Part shown: positions 1-8,550 of the stretch, piece after piece
Position numbering within the stretch: position 1 is the stretch's first letter
Layout of the letters: every line of letters starts with the position of its first letter
Assembly: GCF_031846645.1 (NCBI RefSeq)
Contig: NZ_JAVRHN010000002.1
Coordinates: forward strand, 1-64,000
Length of the DNA stretch: 64,000 bases
Direction of reading: 5' to 3'
DNA from: Autumnicola psychrophila
Lineage (GTDB): Bacteria; Bacteroidota; Bacteroidia; Flavobacteriales; Flavobacteriaceae
Notes under the pieces: generated by a model
Told to the model about the DNA's origin: nothing
Databases searched by the model: none
What the model saw: only the letters and a program-made list of their open reading frames with translations
Program-made: the position numbers and the translations under genes

Positions 1-39
1 GGGGGACTATAAGCTTCAATTAATTTTTCACACTTTTAT

Positions 40-118
40 TTCGACAGTCACGGAGTCAGGCTGAGCCTGTCGAAGCCCGTTTCCAACTTCAATCACACTT
101 CGTCAGGCTCAGTGTGAC
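40..118. repeat. REP-like palindromes downstream of the YraN gene
   Basis: Two inverted repeats lie side by side. The first pairs TTCGACAG (from 40) with CTGTCGAA (ending 74). The second pairs CACACT with AGTGTG around 95-117 and contains the word TCAGGCTCAGTGTGAC. The shared words TGAGCCTGTCGAA and GTCAGGCT recur inside the fcl gene near 53.9 kb, so this is a dispersed family. It sits just past the stop of the minus-strand gene at 130 and could act as its terminator, but there is no clear T run. Confidence 0.6.
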
Positions 119-129
119 AATTCTCTACT

Positions 130-489
130 TCAAAAGTGGTAAAAGGCATCTTTTAGATGTTCAATTTTAGTTCCTGCCTGATTCTTAATAATAGCAATAA
201 CATCAAAACGGACTTCCAGATCCAGTGCCTGCTCTTCTGCAAAGTAATTCACAGCTTTTAAAAGTTGCTGAATCTGTTTCTTTTTGATGAACTCCTGCGG
301 GTCACCAAAGTCTGGTGTACTCCTGGTTTTTACCTCTACTGCAATAAGCGTATCGCTCTTCCTGGCGATAATATCAACTTCGGCCTGCTGGTAAACAAAA
401 TTCCTGGCTACAATTATGTAACCGTTCTTTTTCAAAAATTCAGCAGCCAACTCCTCCCCTTTTTTCCCAAGCAAATTGTGTTTTGCCAT
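130..489 (-). CDS. YraN/UPF0102 family endonuclease-like protein
   Basis: This small protein of about 119 residues matches the UPF0102 (YraN) family. The pattern G-x-x-G-E-x-x-A-x-x-[FL]-L near the N-terminus is followed by AEVDIIAR and VAVEVKTR-like segments (here EVDIIAR and LIAVEVKTR). These carry the D and E-x-K residues of a PD-(D/E)XK-type nuclease fold. The in vivo role of the family is not settled. I prefer the start at 489 (MAKHNLLGKKGEE), because family members normally begin a few residues before the GxxGE motif. A start three codons upstream, at 498, is also open. The length is normal for the family. Confidence 0.85.
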   Translation of the reverse strand: MAKHNLLGKKGEELAAEFLKKNGYIIVARNFVYQQAEVDIIARKSDTLIAVEVKTRSTPDFGDPQEFIKKKQIQQLLKAVNYFAEEQALDLEVRFDVIAIIKNQAGTKIEHLKDAFYHF

Positions 490-550
490 AGCAATCAAGT
501 TAAAATCGATCTCTCTACATAAACGCTAACTAGAATAAATTGAAAATTTT

Positions 551-1123
551 TCAGGATTTTTTCAGGACTACAGCCTGCACCTTTAAATTCATATTTTCGA
601 TCTCCTGCGGCGAAGCCTTTACTACCTGGTCGCCATAGAATTTATCTGAAGGTTCATTTTCGGCACCCAAAAAGACCCTTAAATCGGTATCTTCCAACTT
701 GCCACCATTCCACACTACAGCTCCGCTGTAATCCCATCCAAAACCATAAAAAGAAACAGGAATTTCGTTAAGTTCATTCAATTCTTTATAGGTTGTACCA
801 ACCTTCACCCCCGAGGCAGAACGCCATTTTCCTTCTTCGGCAAAGCGAATATCAAATATTTCATTATTCGCATTCCAGGTGATGTGCATTTCGTCTTTAG
901 TCCCCGGGTAGAGAATAGCATAATTACGCTCTACTGTTCCCTCATCATATAAATTGGTTCCTTCTTCTATATTAGCATCAGAAAACCGCTCTTTCACCTC
1001 CTTTAAGTCATAATCCAGAAGTTTTTCTGCAACAAACTTGTCTGAAGCAGCTGTAGTCGCTTGTTTTGTGCTATTACAGGAATAAAGACCAATAAAGACT
1101 ATTACAAAAAATAATTTTTTCAT
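551..1123 (-). CDS. Predicted lipoprotein of unknown function
   Basis: The reading frame is open upstream to 1183, but the start at 1123 gives a textbook lipoprotein signal: K-K, a hydrophobic run and the lipobox-like YSC at residues 14-16. The mature part is about 175 residues, soluble-looking, and has no motif I recognise. The segment around NANNEIFDIRFAEEGKW and VGTTYKELNEL suggests a small beta-rich domain with a repeated calcyclin-free fold that I cannot name. It stands alone, divergent from metG, so it is probably transcribed on its own. Function unknown. Confidence 0.75.
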   Translation of the reverse strand: MKKLFFVIVFIGLYSCNSTKQATTAASDKFVAEKLLDYDLKEVKERFSDANIEEGTNLYDEGTVERNYAILYPGTKDEMHITWNANNEIFDIRFAEEGKWRSASGVKVGTTYKELNELNEIPVSFYGFGWDYSGAVVWNGGKLEDTDLRVFLGAENEPSDKFYGDQVVKASPQEIENMNLKVQAVVLKKS

Positions 1124-1288
1124 GTTTTCTGATTTATTTCCGCAGTATAAAGAACGAAAATTGCCATTTTTAAAGGGTGGCATAAATGTAGAAACAATTC
1201 CGTCATCATGATGGTCTTTTGCAAGAATTTAACTCGTAATATAGAGCAGTTGCTTACCTTTACAAGCTCAAAAAAAGATTAGGAATAA

Positions 1289-3373
1289 ATGAACAATTCT
1301 CCACAGAGATATACGATTACCGCTGCTTTGCCATACACCAACGGACCTATACATATAGGCCATCTTGCAGGTGTTTATGTTCCCGCCGATATTTATGCAC
1401 GATACCTTAGAATGCACGGCCAGGACGTGGCTTTTGTATGCGGAAGTGATGAGCACGGGGTGCCAATTACCATAAAAGCAAAGAAAGAAGGCGTTACTCC
1501 GCAGGATATTGTGGATAAATATGACGCCATCATTAAAAAATCCTTTAAAGATTTTGGTGTCTCTTTCGATAATTATTCGCGGACTTCTGCTGAAGTTCAC
1601 CACGATACGGCATCAGATTTTTTTAAGTCGATGTACGAAAATGGCAAATTTATCGAGGAGACCACAAAGCAGCTATATGATGAAAAAGCAGGACAATTTC
1701 TTGCCGATCGTTTTGTAACCGGAACCTGCCCGAAATGTGGAAATGAAGAAGCCTACGGTGACCAGTGTGAAAGCTGCGGAACTTCCTTAAATGCGACAGA
1801 TTTAATTAACCCTAAATCTGCCATAACAGGGGCTGTACCTACTTTAAAAGAAACAAAACATTGGTTTTTACCTTTGGATCAATATGAAAACTGGCTAAAA
1901 GAATGGATTCTGGAAGGACATAAAGCCGACTGGAAGACGAATGTCTACGGACAGGTGAAGTCGTGGATCGATGATGGCTTAAGAGCCCGTGCCGTTACTC
2001 GTGACCTGGATTGGGGAATTCCTGTGCCCGTGGAAGGTGCTGAAGGGAAAGTGCTTTATGTATGGTTTGACGCTCCAATCGGTTATATTTCTTCTACTAA
2101 AGAATGGGCAGCGCGCGAAGGCAAAGACTGGGAACTTTATTGGAAAGATGAAAACACAAAGCTTGTTCATTTTATCGGAAAAGATAATATCGTTTTCCAC
2201 TGTATTATTTTCCCAACTATGCTGAAGGCGCACGGAGACTATATTCTCCCCGACAATGTGCCGGCGAATGAATTCCTGAACCTGGAAGGTAAAAAACTTT
2301 CCACTTCTAAAAACTGGGCAGTTTGGCTGCACGAGTACCTGGAAGATTTCCCGAATCAGCAGGATGTGTTGCGCTATGCTTTAACCGCAAACGCACCCGA
2401 AACTAAGGATAACGATTTTACCTGGAAAGATTTTCAGGCCAGGAACAACAACGAATTGGTAGCGATATTTGGCAATTTTATTAACCGTGTTGTAGTTCTT
2501 ACGAATAAATATTATAACGGAATTGTTCCTGAACTAAATGAATATTCTGAAGTTGATGAAGCTACGATTGCTGAATTGAAAGCATATCCGGCAGTTATCG
2601 CCAGTTCTATTGAAAAATACCGCTTCCGTGAAGCACAGGCGGAACTGATGAACCTTGCACGTTTAGGAAATAAATATTTAGCCGATGAAGAGCCGTGGAA
2701 ATTGATCAAGACTGATGAAGAACGGGTGAAAACGGTGATGTATGTGGCTTTGCAAATTGCATCGGCACTTGCGACTTTAAGCGAACCATTTTTACCGTTC
2801 ACTTCAACTAAACTGAAGGGAATTCTTAAGATTACAGATGCTGTAGAGCACCAGGGAGAAGAAGAGGCACAGTGGGATAAAATCGCCACAAAAAAATCTT
2901 TACTTCCGGCAGGACACCAAATTGGAGAAGCGGAATTGCTTTTCAGTAAAATAGAAGATTCCGAAATCGAAAAACAACTGGAAAAACTGGAAGCTACAAA
3001 AACTGCCAACGCAGCTGAAAATCAGAAAGTAGAGCCTCAGAAGGAAACCGCGAATTTCGACGACTTTACAAAAATGGATCTGAGAGTCGGTACAATTATC
3101 GAGGCTCATAAAATGCCAAAAACCAAAAAATTACTCGTTTTAAAAGTCGACACAGGTCTTGATAAAAGAACGGTAGTATCGGGCATTGCAGAGCATTTTA
3201 AACCTGAAGATATCATCGGCAAAAAAGTTACCGTCCTCGCCAACCTCGCTCCAAGAAAATTACGCGGAGTAGAAAGCGAAGGTATGATCTTAATGACTGA
3301 AAACGCTGAAGGAAAGTTGGTTTTTGTAAATCCTGATGAAGATGGAGTTGAGAATGGAACGACGATAAATTAG
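1289..3373 (+). CDS. metG: Methionyl-tRNA synthetase
   Basis: The enzyme charges tRNA-Met with methionine in the cytoplasm. The 694-residue protein starts with the class I signature HIGH at residues 22-25. A zinc-binding knuckle with CPKCG and CESCG follows at about 145-165. The KMSKS loop appears as KLSTSK at about residue 338. An anticodon-binding domain follows. The last 100 or so residues form a Trbp111-like tRNA-binding domain (FDDFTKMDLRVG onward), which in this family provides dimerisation and extra tRNA affinity. The length is typical of the long bacterial form. A weak -7-like element TACCTTTA lies about 30 bp before the start. Confidence 0.98.
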   Translation: MNNSPQRYTITAALPYTNGPIHIGHLAGVYVPADIYARYLRMHGQDVAFVCGSDEHGVPITIKAKKEGVTPQDIVDKYDAIIKKSFKDFGVSFDNYSRTSAEVHHDTASDFFKSMYENGKFIEETTKQLYDEKAGQFLADRFVTGTCPKCGNEEAYGDQCESCGTSLNATDLINPKSAITGAVPTLKETKHWFLPLDQYENWLKEWILEGHKADWKTNVYGQVKSWIDDGLRARAVTRDLDWGIPVPVEGAEGKVLYVWFDAPIGYISSTKEWAAREGKDWELYWKDENTKLVHFIGKDNIVFHCIIFPTMLKAHGDYILPDNVPANEFLNLEGKKLSTSKNWAVWLHEYLEDFPNQQDVLRYALTANAPETKDNDFTWKDFQARNNNELVAIFGNFINRVVVLTNKYYNGIVPELNEYSEVDEATIAELKAYPAVIASSIEKYRFREAQAELMNLARLGNKYLADEEPWKLIKTDEERVKTVMYVALQIASALATLSEPFLPFTSTKLKGILKITDAVEHQGEEEAQWDKIATKKSLLPAGHQIGEAELLFSKIEDSEIEKQLEKLEATKTANAAENQKVEPQKETANFDDFTKMDLRVGTIIEAHKMPKTKKLLVLKVDTGLDKRTVVSGIAEHFKPEDIIGKKVTVLANLAPRKLRGVESEGMILMTENAEGKLVFVNPDEDGVENGTTIN

Positions 3374-3383
3374 TTGCTGTTCC

Positions 3384-4084
3384 CGACTTCGCTCGAACTG
3401 ACTAGCTGGAGTTCTCTAATTATTCCCAACGATGTCCCCCGAGCAAAGTCGAGGGGTTTGTGAGAAGTACGAAACCTTCTTAGGTACTAACAACGTTCTC
3501 GACTCCGCTCGAACTGACACTCTGAAGAGAAAGAAAACCTGAAAAATAAAATTAGACTGAAAACCACTTGTCCCCCCTAGCGAAGTCGAGGGGTGGATTA
3601 GAAGCAGTAAACATTTTTTTGTCAAAAAGAGCACAACGGGTTCTCGACTCCGCTCTAACTTACACTCTGAAGAAAAAGAAAACGTAAAAAATAAAATCAG
3701 ACTTAAAACCACTTGTCGCCCCGAGCGAAGTCGAGGGGTGGATTAGAAGCAGTATACATTCTTTTGTCAAAAATAGCACAACGGGTTCTCGACTCCGCTC
3801 TAACTGACACTCTGAAGAGAAAGAAAACGTGAAAAAATAAAATCAGACTGAAAACCACTTGTCGCCCCGAGCGAAGTCGAGGGGTGGGTTAGAAGCAGTA
3901 AACATTCGTCAAAAATAGCACAACGGGTTCTCGACTCCGCTCGAACTGACACTCTGAAGAGAAAGAAAACGTAAAAAATAAAATCAGACTGAAAACGACT
4001 GTCTCCCCTAGCGAAGTCGAGGGGTTGGTGAGAAGCAGTACCTAGGTACAAGCACCGTTCCCGACTTCGTTCCGAACTGGCAAA
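3384..4084. repeat. Tandem array of about 145-bp units built from REP-like palindromes
   Basis: The 780-bp gap between metG and the next gene is filled by a tandem array. The landmark GACACTCTGAAG (or a one-base variant) falls at 3516, 3661, 3806 and 3948, giving units of 145, 145 and 142 bp. Degenerate partial units lie on both sides. Each unit holds two arms: CTCGACTCCGCTCGAACTGA, and CGCCCCGAGCGAAGTCGAGG, which is close to the reverse complement of the dispersed word CCTCGACTTCGCTCGGGG seen at 57.47 kb. The open minus-strand frames across the array are by-products of the repetition, not genes. Confidence 0.9.
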
Positions 4085-4127
4085 ACCGAGTCCGCTCCTA
4101 AACTATCCAAAACCCAGAAAACATTAC

Positions 4128-4135
4128 TAACTTTG
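4128..4135 (+). promoter_or_regulatory. Putative -7 element (TAACTTTG) for the HDAC-like gene
   Basis: TAACTTTG matches the Bacteroidota -7 consensus TAnnTTTG and lies 20 bp before the start codon at 4155. No good -33 TTTG is found at the usual 19-bp spacing, so this is only a partial match. If correct, the leader would be very short. Confidence 0.4.
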
Positions 4136-4154
4136 CCGATCCTGATTAAATAAA

Positions 4155-5057
4155 ATGCTCAAAATCGCTTACCACCCCATCTACAAACATCCTTTGCCAG
4201 AAGGTCACCGTTTCCCCATGGAAAAATATGAACTTTTGCCACAGCAGTTGCTGCTGGAAGGAACCTGTAGCGAAGAAAACTTTTTTGAACCTGAAATTCC
4301 GGAGGATGAGCATATTCTTGCTGTGCATAATGCAGATTATTATTCCCGGCTGAAGAACCAGGAATTGACTCCGCGGGAGGTTAGGAAGACTGGGTTTCCG
4401 CTTTCAAAAGCACTGTACGAAAGGGAAATTATTATAGCCGACGGCACAATGAAATGTTGCCACTTTTCATTGGAGTACGGAATTTCTTTTAATATCGCCG
4501 GCGGCACCCATCATGCCTACTCCAATCGTGGCGAGGCGTTTTGCCTTTTAAATGATCAGGCGATTGCAGCACGTTATCTTCAGAAGAAAAAATTAGCTGA
4601 AAAAATTCTGATCGTGGACCTGGACGTTCACCAGGGAAACGGTACTGCGGAAATCTTTGAAAATGACGATTCTGTTTTTACTTTTTCCATGCACGGGAAA
4701 GGCAATTATCCGTTTAAAAAAGAGAAATCAGATCTCGATATTGAAGTTCCGGATGGATCGGGAGATGAAGATTATCTTCAGCTTTTAAAAGAAACACTTC
4801 CGGAGCTAATCGAAGATGTTAATCCGGATTTTATCTTTTACCTCAGCGGGGTGGATATCCTGAAAACTGACAAATTAGGCAAACTTTCCTGCAGCGTCGC
4901 GGGTTGTAAGGAACGCGACAGCTTCGTGATTCGGCTTTGCCACGAGCATTATATTCCCGTACAGTGCAGCATGGGCGGCGGGTATTCTCCGGAAATCAAA
5001 ACAATTATAGATGCTCACGCCAATACCTACAGACTGGCGCAACAATTCTATTTTTAA
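4155..5057 (+). CDS. Histone deacetylase-superfamily hydrolase (AcuC/HdaH type)
   Basis: This 300-residue protein belongs to the arginase/deacetylase fold that removes acyl groups from amines. It carries the full active-site set. The His pair is at 119-120 (GGTHHA). The zinc ligands D157 and H159 sit in DLDVHQGNGT, and D234 sits in SGVD. The GGGY motif supplies the catalytic Tyr at about 277. The length fits bacterial single-domain members. The bacterial substrate cannot be told from sequence; small acylated amines or acetylated proteins are possible. It stands alone between the repeat array and the GH9 gene, and has its own -7-like element. Confidence 0.92.
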   Translation: MLKIAYHPIYKHPLPEGHRFPMEKYELLPQQLLLEGTCSEENFFEPEIPEDEHILAVHNADYYSRLKNQELTPREVRKTGFPLSKALYEREIIIADGTMKCCHFSLEYGISFNIAGGTHHAYSNRGEAFCLLNDQAIAARYLQKKKLAEKILIVDLDVHQGNGTAEIFENDDSVFTFSMHGKGNYPFKKEKSDLDIEVPDGSGDEDYLQLLKETLPELIEDVNPDFIFYLSGVDILKTDKLGKLSCSVAGCKERDSFVIRLCHEHYIPVQCSMGGGYSPEIKTIIDAHANTYRLAQQFYF

Positions 5058-5194
5058 CTGAATTTCGCTCCGAAAAGACCGACCTAAAATTCAAAATTGA
5101 TCCCAAATTTCTGATATTCTGAAGGAAAGAATCAGTGGTTCAGAAAATATGTTCCAGGACGTGCAACTTCAATATAAATATTTCAATTTATCCC

Positions 5195-5202
5195 TATATT
5201 TG
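5195..5202 (+). promoter_or_regulatory. Putative -7 element (TATATTTG) for the GH9 gene
   Basis: TATATTTG is a perfect TAnnTTTG match 19 bp upstream of the ATG at 5221. No matching TTTG stands at the standard -33 distance. The position supports 5221 as the real start, since the in-frame ATG at 5149 would lie upstream of this promoter. Confidence 0.45.
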
Positions 5203-5220
5203 AAACCAAAACAGACAATT

Positions 5221-6990
5221 ATGAGGCTTTCAACTAAATTTCTGATCTATTTTTTATGCTTTTTCCTGAATTTTTCAACTTTTGCACAGTCAAATGAAGG
5301 AAATGCAAGTTCAGAAAGGATTAGAATCAATCAAATAGGATTTTATCCCGAAGGCTCTAAAATGGCAATTATCGTTACTACAGAAGCCACCGACTTCACA
5401 ATACTTACGGCGAATGATAAAAAAGAAGTTTTCTCAGGAAAACTCAGCGATGCTGAAGAATGGCCGCACAGCAAAGAAACCGTAAAACAAGCAGATTTTT
5501 CTTCCGTAGAAAAATCGGGAGAATATGTATTGCACATTCCGGGAATTGGCAACAGCCATCCTTTTGAAATTGCCGAAAATGTGCATTTTGAACCGGCAAA
5601 GGCAAGTATGAAAGCCTTTTATTTTCAGAGAGCTTCCACAGATTTACCCGAAGAATACGCCGGAAAGTGGGCAAGGGAAGCAGGACATCCCGACGATCAG
5701 GTAAAAATACATAATTCGGCTGCGTCAGAGAATCGCCCTGCGGGATCTACCATTTCCAGCCCCGGTGGCTGGTATGATGCAGGGGATTACGGAAAGTATA
5801 TTGTAAACAGCGGGATAACAATGGGAACCTTGTTTTCGCTGTATGAGGATTTTCCAGAATACCTCGATACCCTTAATTTGAATATTCCCGAAAGCACCAA
5901 CAACATTCCTGATTTTCTTGATGAAACGCTGTACAATTTACGATGGATGATGACCATGCAGGATGAAGATGGTGGTGTTTATCACAAACTCACCAGCGCA
6001 AATTTTCATGGAGCTGTTGCCCCAAAAAATGCCACTTTACAGCGTTGGGCGGTACAAAAAGGAACTGCGGCCACATTAGATTTTGCAGCAGTAACTGCAC
6101 AGGCAGCAAGAATATTCAGCGACTATAAAACAGAATTGCCGGGATTGGCAGATTCGCTGCTTGTAATGAGCAAAAAAGCCTATCGTTGGGCGAAAGAAAA
6201 CCCAACTGTAACTTACAGACAAGGAGAATTGCAAGATCCGGAAGTAAGCACCGGCGCCTATGGAGACCGGAACTTTAAAGATGAACTGCAATGGGCGGCG
6301 ACGGAACTTTTTATAACCACCGGAAAAGAGGAATACTATAAAGACGCAGACATTGAAAGCTCTTTAGAATCTGACTTCGGAGTTCCTTCATGGCCCAATG
6401 TAAATACCCTTGCCCTCTATTCTCTTGCCAGGCACAGGGACAAATATCAGGACAGTGAGCTTGTAGATATAGACGCTATAATAGCCCAGCTTAGGAAAAT
6501 GGCCGATGATCTGGTCGCATCTTCAAATACATCAGCTTATGCGGTCCCAATGGGAACCGCCGAATCTGACTTTGCCTGGGGAAGCAATTCTGAAGCCGGA
6601 AACCAGGGTGTACTTCTTCTAAATGTCTATGAAATTACCGGCGACGAGAAATATCTAAACGCTGCAAATGACAACCTGGATTATTTGTTGGGAAGGAATG
6701 CTACTGGCTTTTCTTTTTTGACCGGTTATGGCGAAAAATCTACCAGGGATCCACATCACAGGCCTTCAGAATCTGATGATATCGATGACCCGGTCCCGGG
6801 ACTTCTGGCCGGTGGCCCAAACCCTGGTCAACAGGATATCGCCGGTTGTGGAGACAAGTATACAGCTGCGCACCAACATCCGGCAACGTCCTACATCGAC
6901 GATCGCTGCAGTTATGCCAGTAATGAAATTGCGATTAACTGGAATGCGCCTTTTGTATATCTCGCCAATGCCATAGAGGCAATAAGGTAG
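5221..6990 (+). CDS. Secreted glycoside hydrolase family 9 (endoglucanase-like)
   Basis: The 589-residue protein has a signal peptide (MRLSTKFLIY, then a hydrophobic run ending FAQS). Next comes an Ig-like CelD-N domain (about 30-120) and a GH9 catalytic domain. GGWYDAGDYGKY at about 182-193 holds the paired catalytic aspartates. The C-terminal stretch from YIDDRCSY to NWNA fits the GH9 signature 2 pattern exactly, including the catalytic Glu in SNEIA. GH9 enzymes hydrolyse beta-1,4-glucans (cellulose, sometimes xyloglucan or mixed-linkage glucan). There is no visible CBM or C-terminal sorting domain, so it is probably periplasmic or freely secreted. The upstream in-frame ATG at 5149 is rejected because it precedes the -7 element and would bury the signal peptide. 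Confidence 0.95.
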   Translation: MRLSTKFLIYFLCFFLNFSTFAQSNEGNASSERIRINQIGFYPEGSKMAIIVTTEATDFTILTANDKKEVFSGKLSDAEEWPHSKETVKQADFSSVEKSGEYVLHIPGIGNSHPFEIAENVHFEPAKASMKAFYFQRASTDLPEEYAGKWAREAGHPDDQVKIHNSAASENRPAGSTISSPGGWYDAGDYGKYIVNSGITMGTLFSLYEDFPEYLDTLNLNIPESTNNIPDFLDETLYNLRWMMTMQDEDGGVYHKLTSANFHGAVAPKNATLQRWAVQKGTAATLDFAAVTAQAARIFSDYKTELPGLADSLLVMSKKAYRWAKENPTVTYRQGELQDPEVSTGAYGDRNFKDELQWAATELFITTGKEEYYKDADIESSLESDFGVPSWPNVNTLALYSLARHRDKYQDSELVDIDAIIAQLRKMADDLVASSNTSAYAVPMGTAESDFAWGSNSEAGNQGVLLLNVYEITGDEKYLNAANDNLDYLLGRNATGFSFLTGYGEKSTRDPHHRPSESDDIDDPVPGLLAGGPNPGQQDIAGCGDKYTAAHQHPATSYIDDRCSYASNEIAINWNAPFVYLANAIEAIR

Positions 6991-7084
6991 TCTCAGTTTC
7001 AGGAGAAAGAGGTTTTAAAAGGGATTGGTTTATCTCCCTGAATAAAGGCTTACCTTTACCGCTCACAATCCAGATTTAAATTAC

Positions 7085-7702
7085 ATGTCGTTTAAAAAAT
7101 TAAATACTCCGCTTAAAGAAGCCCTTGACAGGCTTGGATATGAAAGTCTACTGCCTTTCCAAAAGAAATTAATCCCGAAGATCAAGAGCGGAAAAAACCT
7201 TTTTGCAATCGCTCCCGAAGGTAACGGAAAATCGACTGCCATTGTAATTAGCACCCTGCAGATCCTGGAAAGCAAAGCTTTTGAAGATGCCCCGCGGGCC
7301 CTGATCTTTGTAAAAGACAAACAGGCTGCTTTAGAACTGGAAGAAAAATTCAACGAGTTTACCAGGTATATGGATGTAAGGGTTTTTAGCGCTTATGACG
7401 AACCTGATATCGAACAGCAAAAGGTTTCCATTTATGAAGGTGTAGACGTGGTGATCGCCACTCCAAACAAGCTGTTCAAGCTTTTTAAAATCACCGGAAT
7501 AAATGTGAGCCAGTTAAAGTTGTTTATCGTTGAAGACGCCGAATTCCTTCTTAACAGCAGAGATTTCAACGATCTCATCCGGGTTCCAGCACATATTACC
7601 AAATGCCAGTACCTTGTTTTTGCTTCGGAATTTAATTCCAAAATAGAACGACTAAAAGATTCTTTTATGTCACATTCTGAAGTGGTGCGCGCGGAAAAAT
7701 AA
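7085..7702 (+). CDS. Short DEAD/DEAH-helicase-like protein, N-terminal RecA domain only
   Basis: The 205 residues cover the first RecA-like lobe of a superfamily 2 helicase. There is a Q-motif-like LLPFQKK, a Walker A (APEGNGKS, 43-50), a motif Ia region and a motif Ib-like ATPNKL. Motif II is written VEDAE instead of DEAD. The second helicase lobe is missing and the frame ends cleanly. From the sequence alone it could be a truncated remnant or a stable one-lobe family. The intact P-loop and long open frame favour a maintained protein. Without the second lobe it should not unwind RNA by itself. It stands alone upstream of the convergent ssb gene. Confidence 0.75.
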   Translation: MSFKKLNTPLKEALDRLGYESLLPFQKKLIPKIKSGKNLFAIAPEGNGKSTAIVISTLQILESKAFEDAPRALIFVKDKQAALELEEKFNEFTRYMDVRVFSAYDEPDIEQQKVSIYEGVDVVIATPNKLFKLFKITGINVSQLKLFIVEDAEFLLNSRDFNDLIRVPAHITKCQYLVFASEFNSKIERLKDSFMSHSEVVRAEK

Positions 7703-7764
7703 CTCTGGATTTTTCCGTATGCTTTTTGCTGGTTTTAGCCGGAGCTAATTTTTAGCACGAAATA

Positions 7765-7804
7765 GAGGCGGCTTAGTTTCTGAACAAAAAACCTAAACCA
7801 CCTC
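7765..7804 (-). terminator. Inverted repeat between convergent genes, possible ssb terminator
   Basis: GAGGTGGTTTAG and CTAAGCCGCCTC on the minus strand form a 12-bp stem with two G-U wobbles, around a T-rich loop. It lies about 65 bp past the ssb stop and 60 bp past the helicase-like gene. A strong T tract after the stem is lacking, so termination is only probable. Confidence 0.4.
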
Positions 7805-7867
7805 TAACTCGAACCTTTACTTCTGAAACTTTTCAGAACCTTTAAAGAACTCCCGAAATTATTCCGA

Positions 7868-8200
7868 CTACTTGCCCATCAACAGGATTTCGTTACAGAT
7901 CACTTCGGTTACATAACGCTTTATACCCTCTTTATCCTCATAACTTCTGGTGGTGAGTTTTCCTTCGATTCCCACCTCTTTTCCTTTGGGAACATAACTT
8001 TCGATTAACTCAGCGGTTTTGCCCCAGGCGACTATATTGTGCCATTGCGTATCTGTTATTTTTTCTCCTTTGGAATTTTTATAACTTTCATTTGTGGCGA
8101 TAGAAAATTTCGCCAGCTTTTTACCTGATTCAAGATTTACGATTTCAGGATCGTTACCTACGTGACCAATTAACTGTACTTTGTTTCTTAAAGTGCTCAT
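7868..8200 (-). CDS. ssb: Single-stranded DNA-binding protein (short form)
   Basis: The 110-residue protein is one OB-fold domain of the SSB family: NKVQLIGHVGNDPE at the start, then FSIATNESY, TQWHNIVAWGK and VEGKL-like GIEGKLTTRSYEDKEG. SSB coats single-stranded DNA during replication, repair and uptake. The acidic C-terminal tail (D-D-D-I-P-F type) used for partner docking is absent. This is therefore probably an accessory SSB paralogue rather than the replicative one. A -7-like CAAACATA (TATGTTTG on the coding strand) lies at 8250-8257. It borders the accessory islet. Confidence 0.9.
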   Translation of the reverse strand: MSTLRNKVQLIGHVGNDPEIVNLESGKKLAKFSIATNESYKNSKGEKITDTQWHNIVAWGKTAELIESYVPKGKEVGIEGKLTTRSYEDKEGIKRYVTEVICNEILLMGK

Positions 8201-8550
8201 AACTATAGAATTTATTGCAGCTGAAAATCATTAGTTCATTTCAACAGGACAAACATACTGCAGGCGTTAAGTGCTAATCGGTTGTCAATTATTTGCTTAC
8301 GTTTACATCCGTTTGCAAACGTTTAAAGTTGGATAATGAATTTATTAATTTTAAAATTCTTTTCTTAAAAGAAGGTGGAAATCTCGAAATCTACACAATA
8401 AGTGCTGAATTTAGTAGATTAGTTGAGATAATAAATAAAGATGTAAATGTATTGGTGTGTTGATTACACTTGTTACCTGCAAGCCACAAATAAATTCGTC
8501 TTCGAAAAAATAATTAGCTATTTTGCATAGAAATAAAACCTTATCAAAAA
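8201..8550. other. Gap at the left edge of the accessory islet
   Basis: This 350-bp gap holds a possible ssb -7 element (8250-8257), a perfect 12-bp palindrome CGTTTGCAAACG (8310-8321), and an open + frame without a start. That frame reads about LFLKEGGNLEIYTISAEF and stops near 8464; it may be the tail of a lost gene. At 8470-8480 sits TTGTTACCTGC, the exact inverse of GCAGGTAACAA at 10691-10701 on the other side of the next gene. Confidence 0.6.

Noticed and set aside
2512..3009. 165-residue minus-strand frame opposite metG
   Set aside because: Serine-rich antisense shadow of the metG C-terminal region.
3416..4051. Two minus-strand open frames with repeated peptide segments
   Set aside because: They are translations of the 145-bp tandem array; the peptide repeats follow the DNA units and there is no start signal or family match.
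5149..5220. Upstream in-frame ATG for the GH9 gene
   Set aside because: It precedes a -7 element and would put 24 residues before a good signal peptide.
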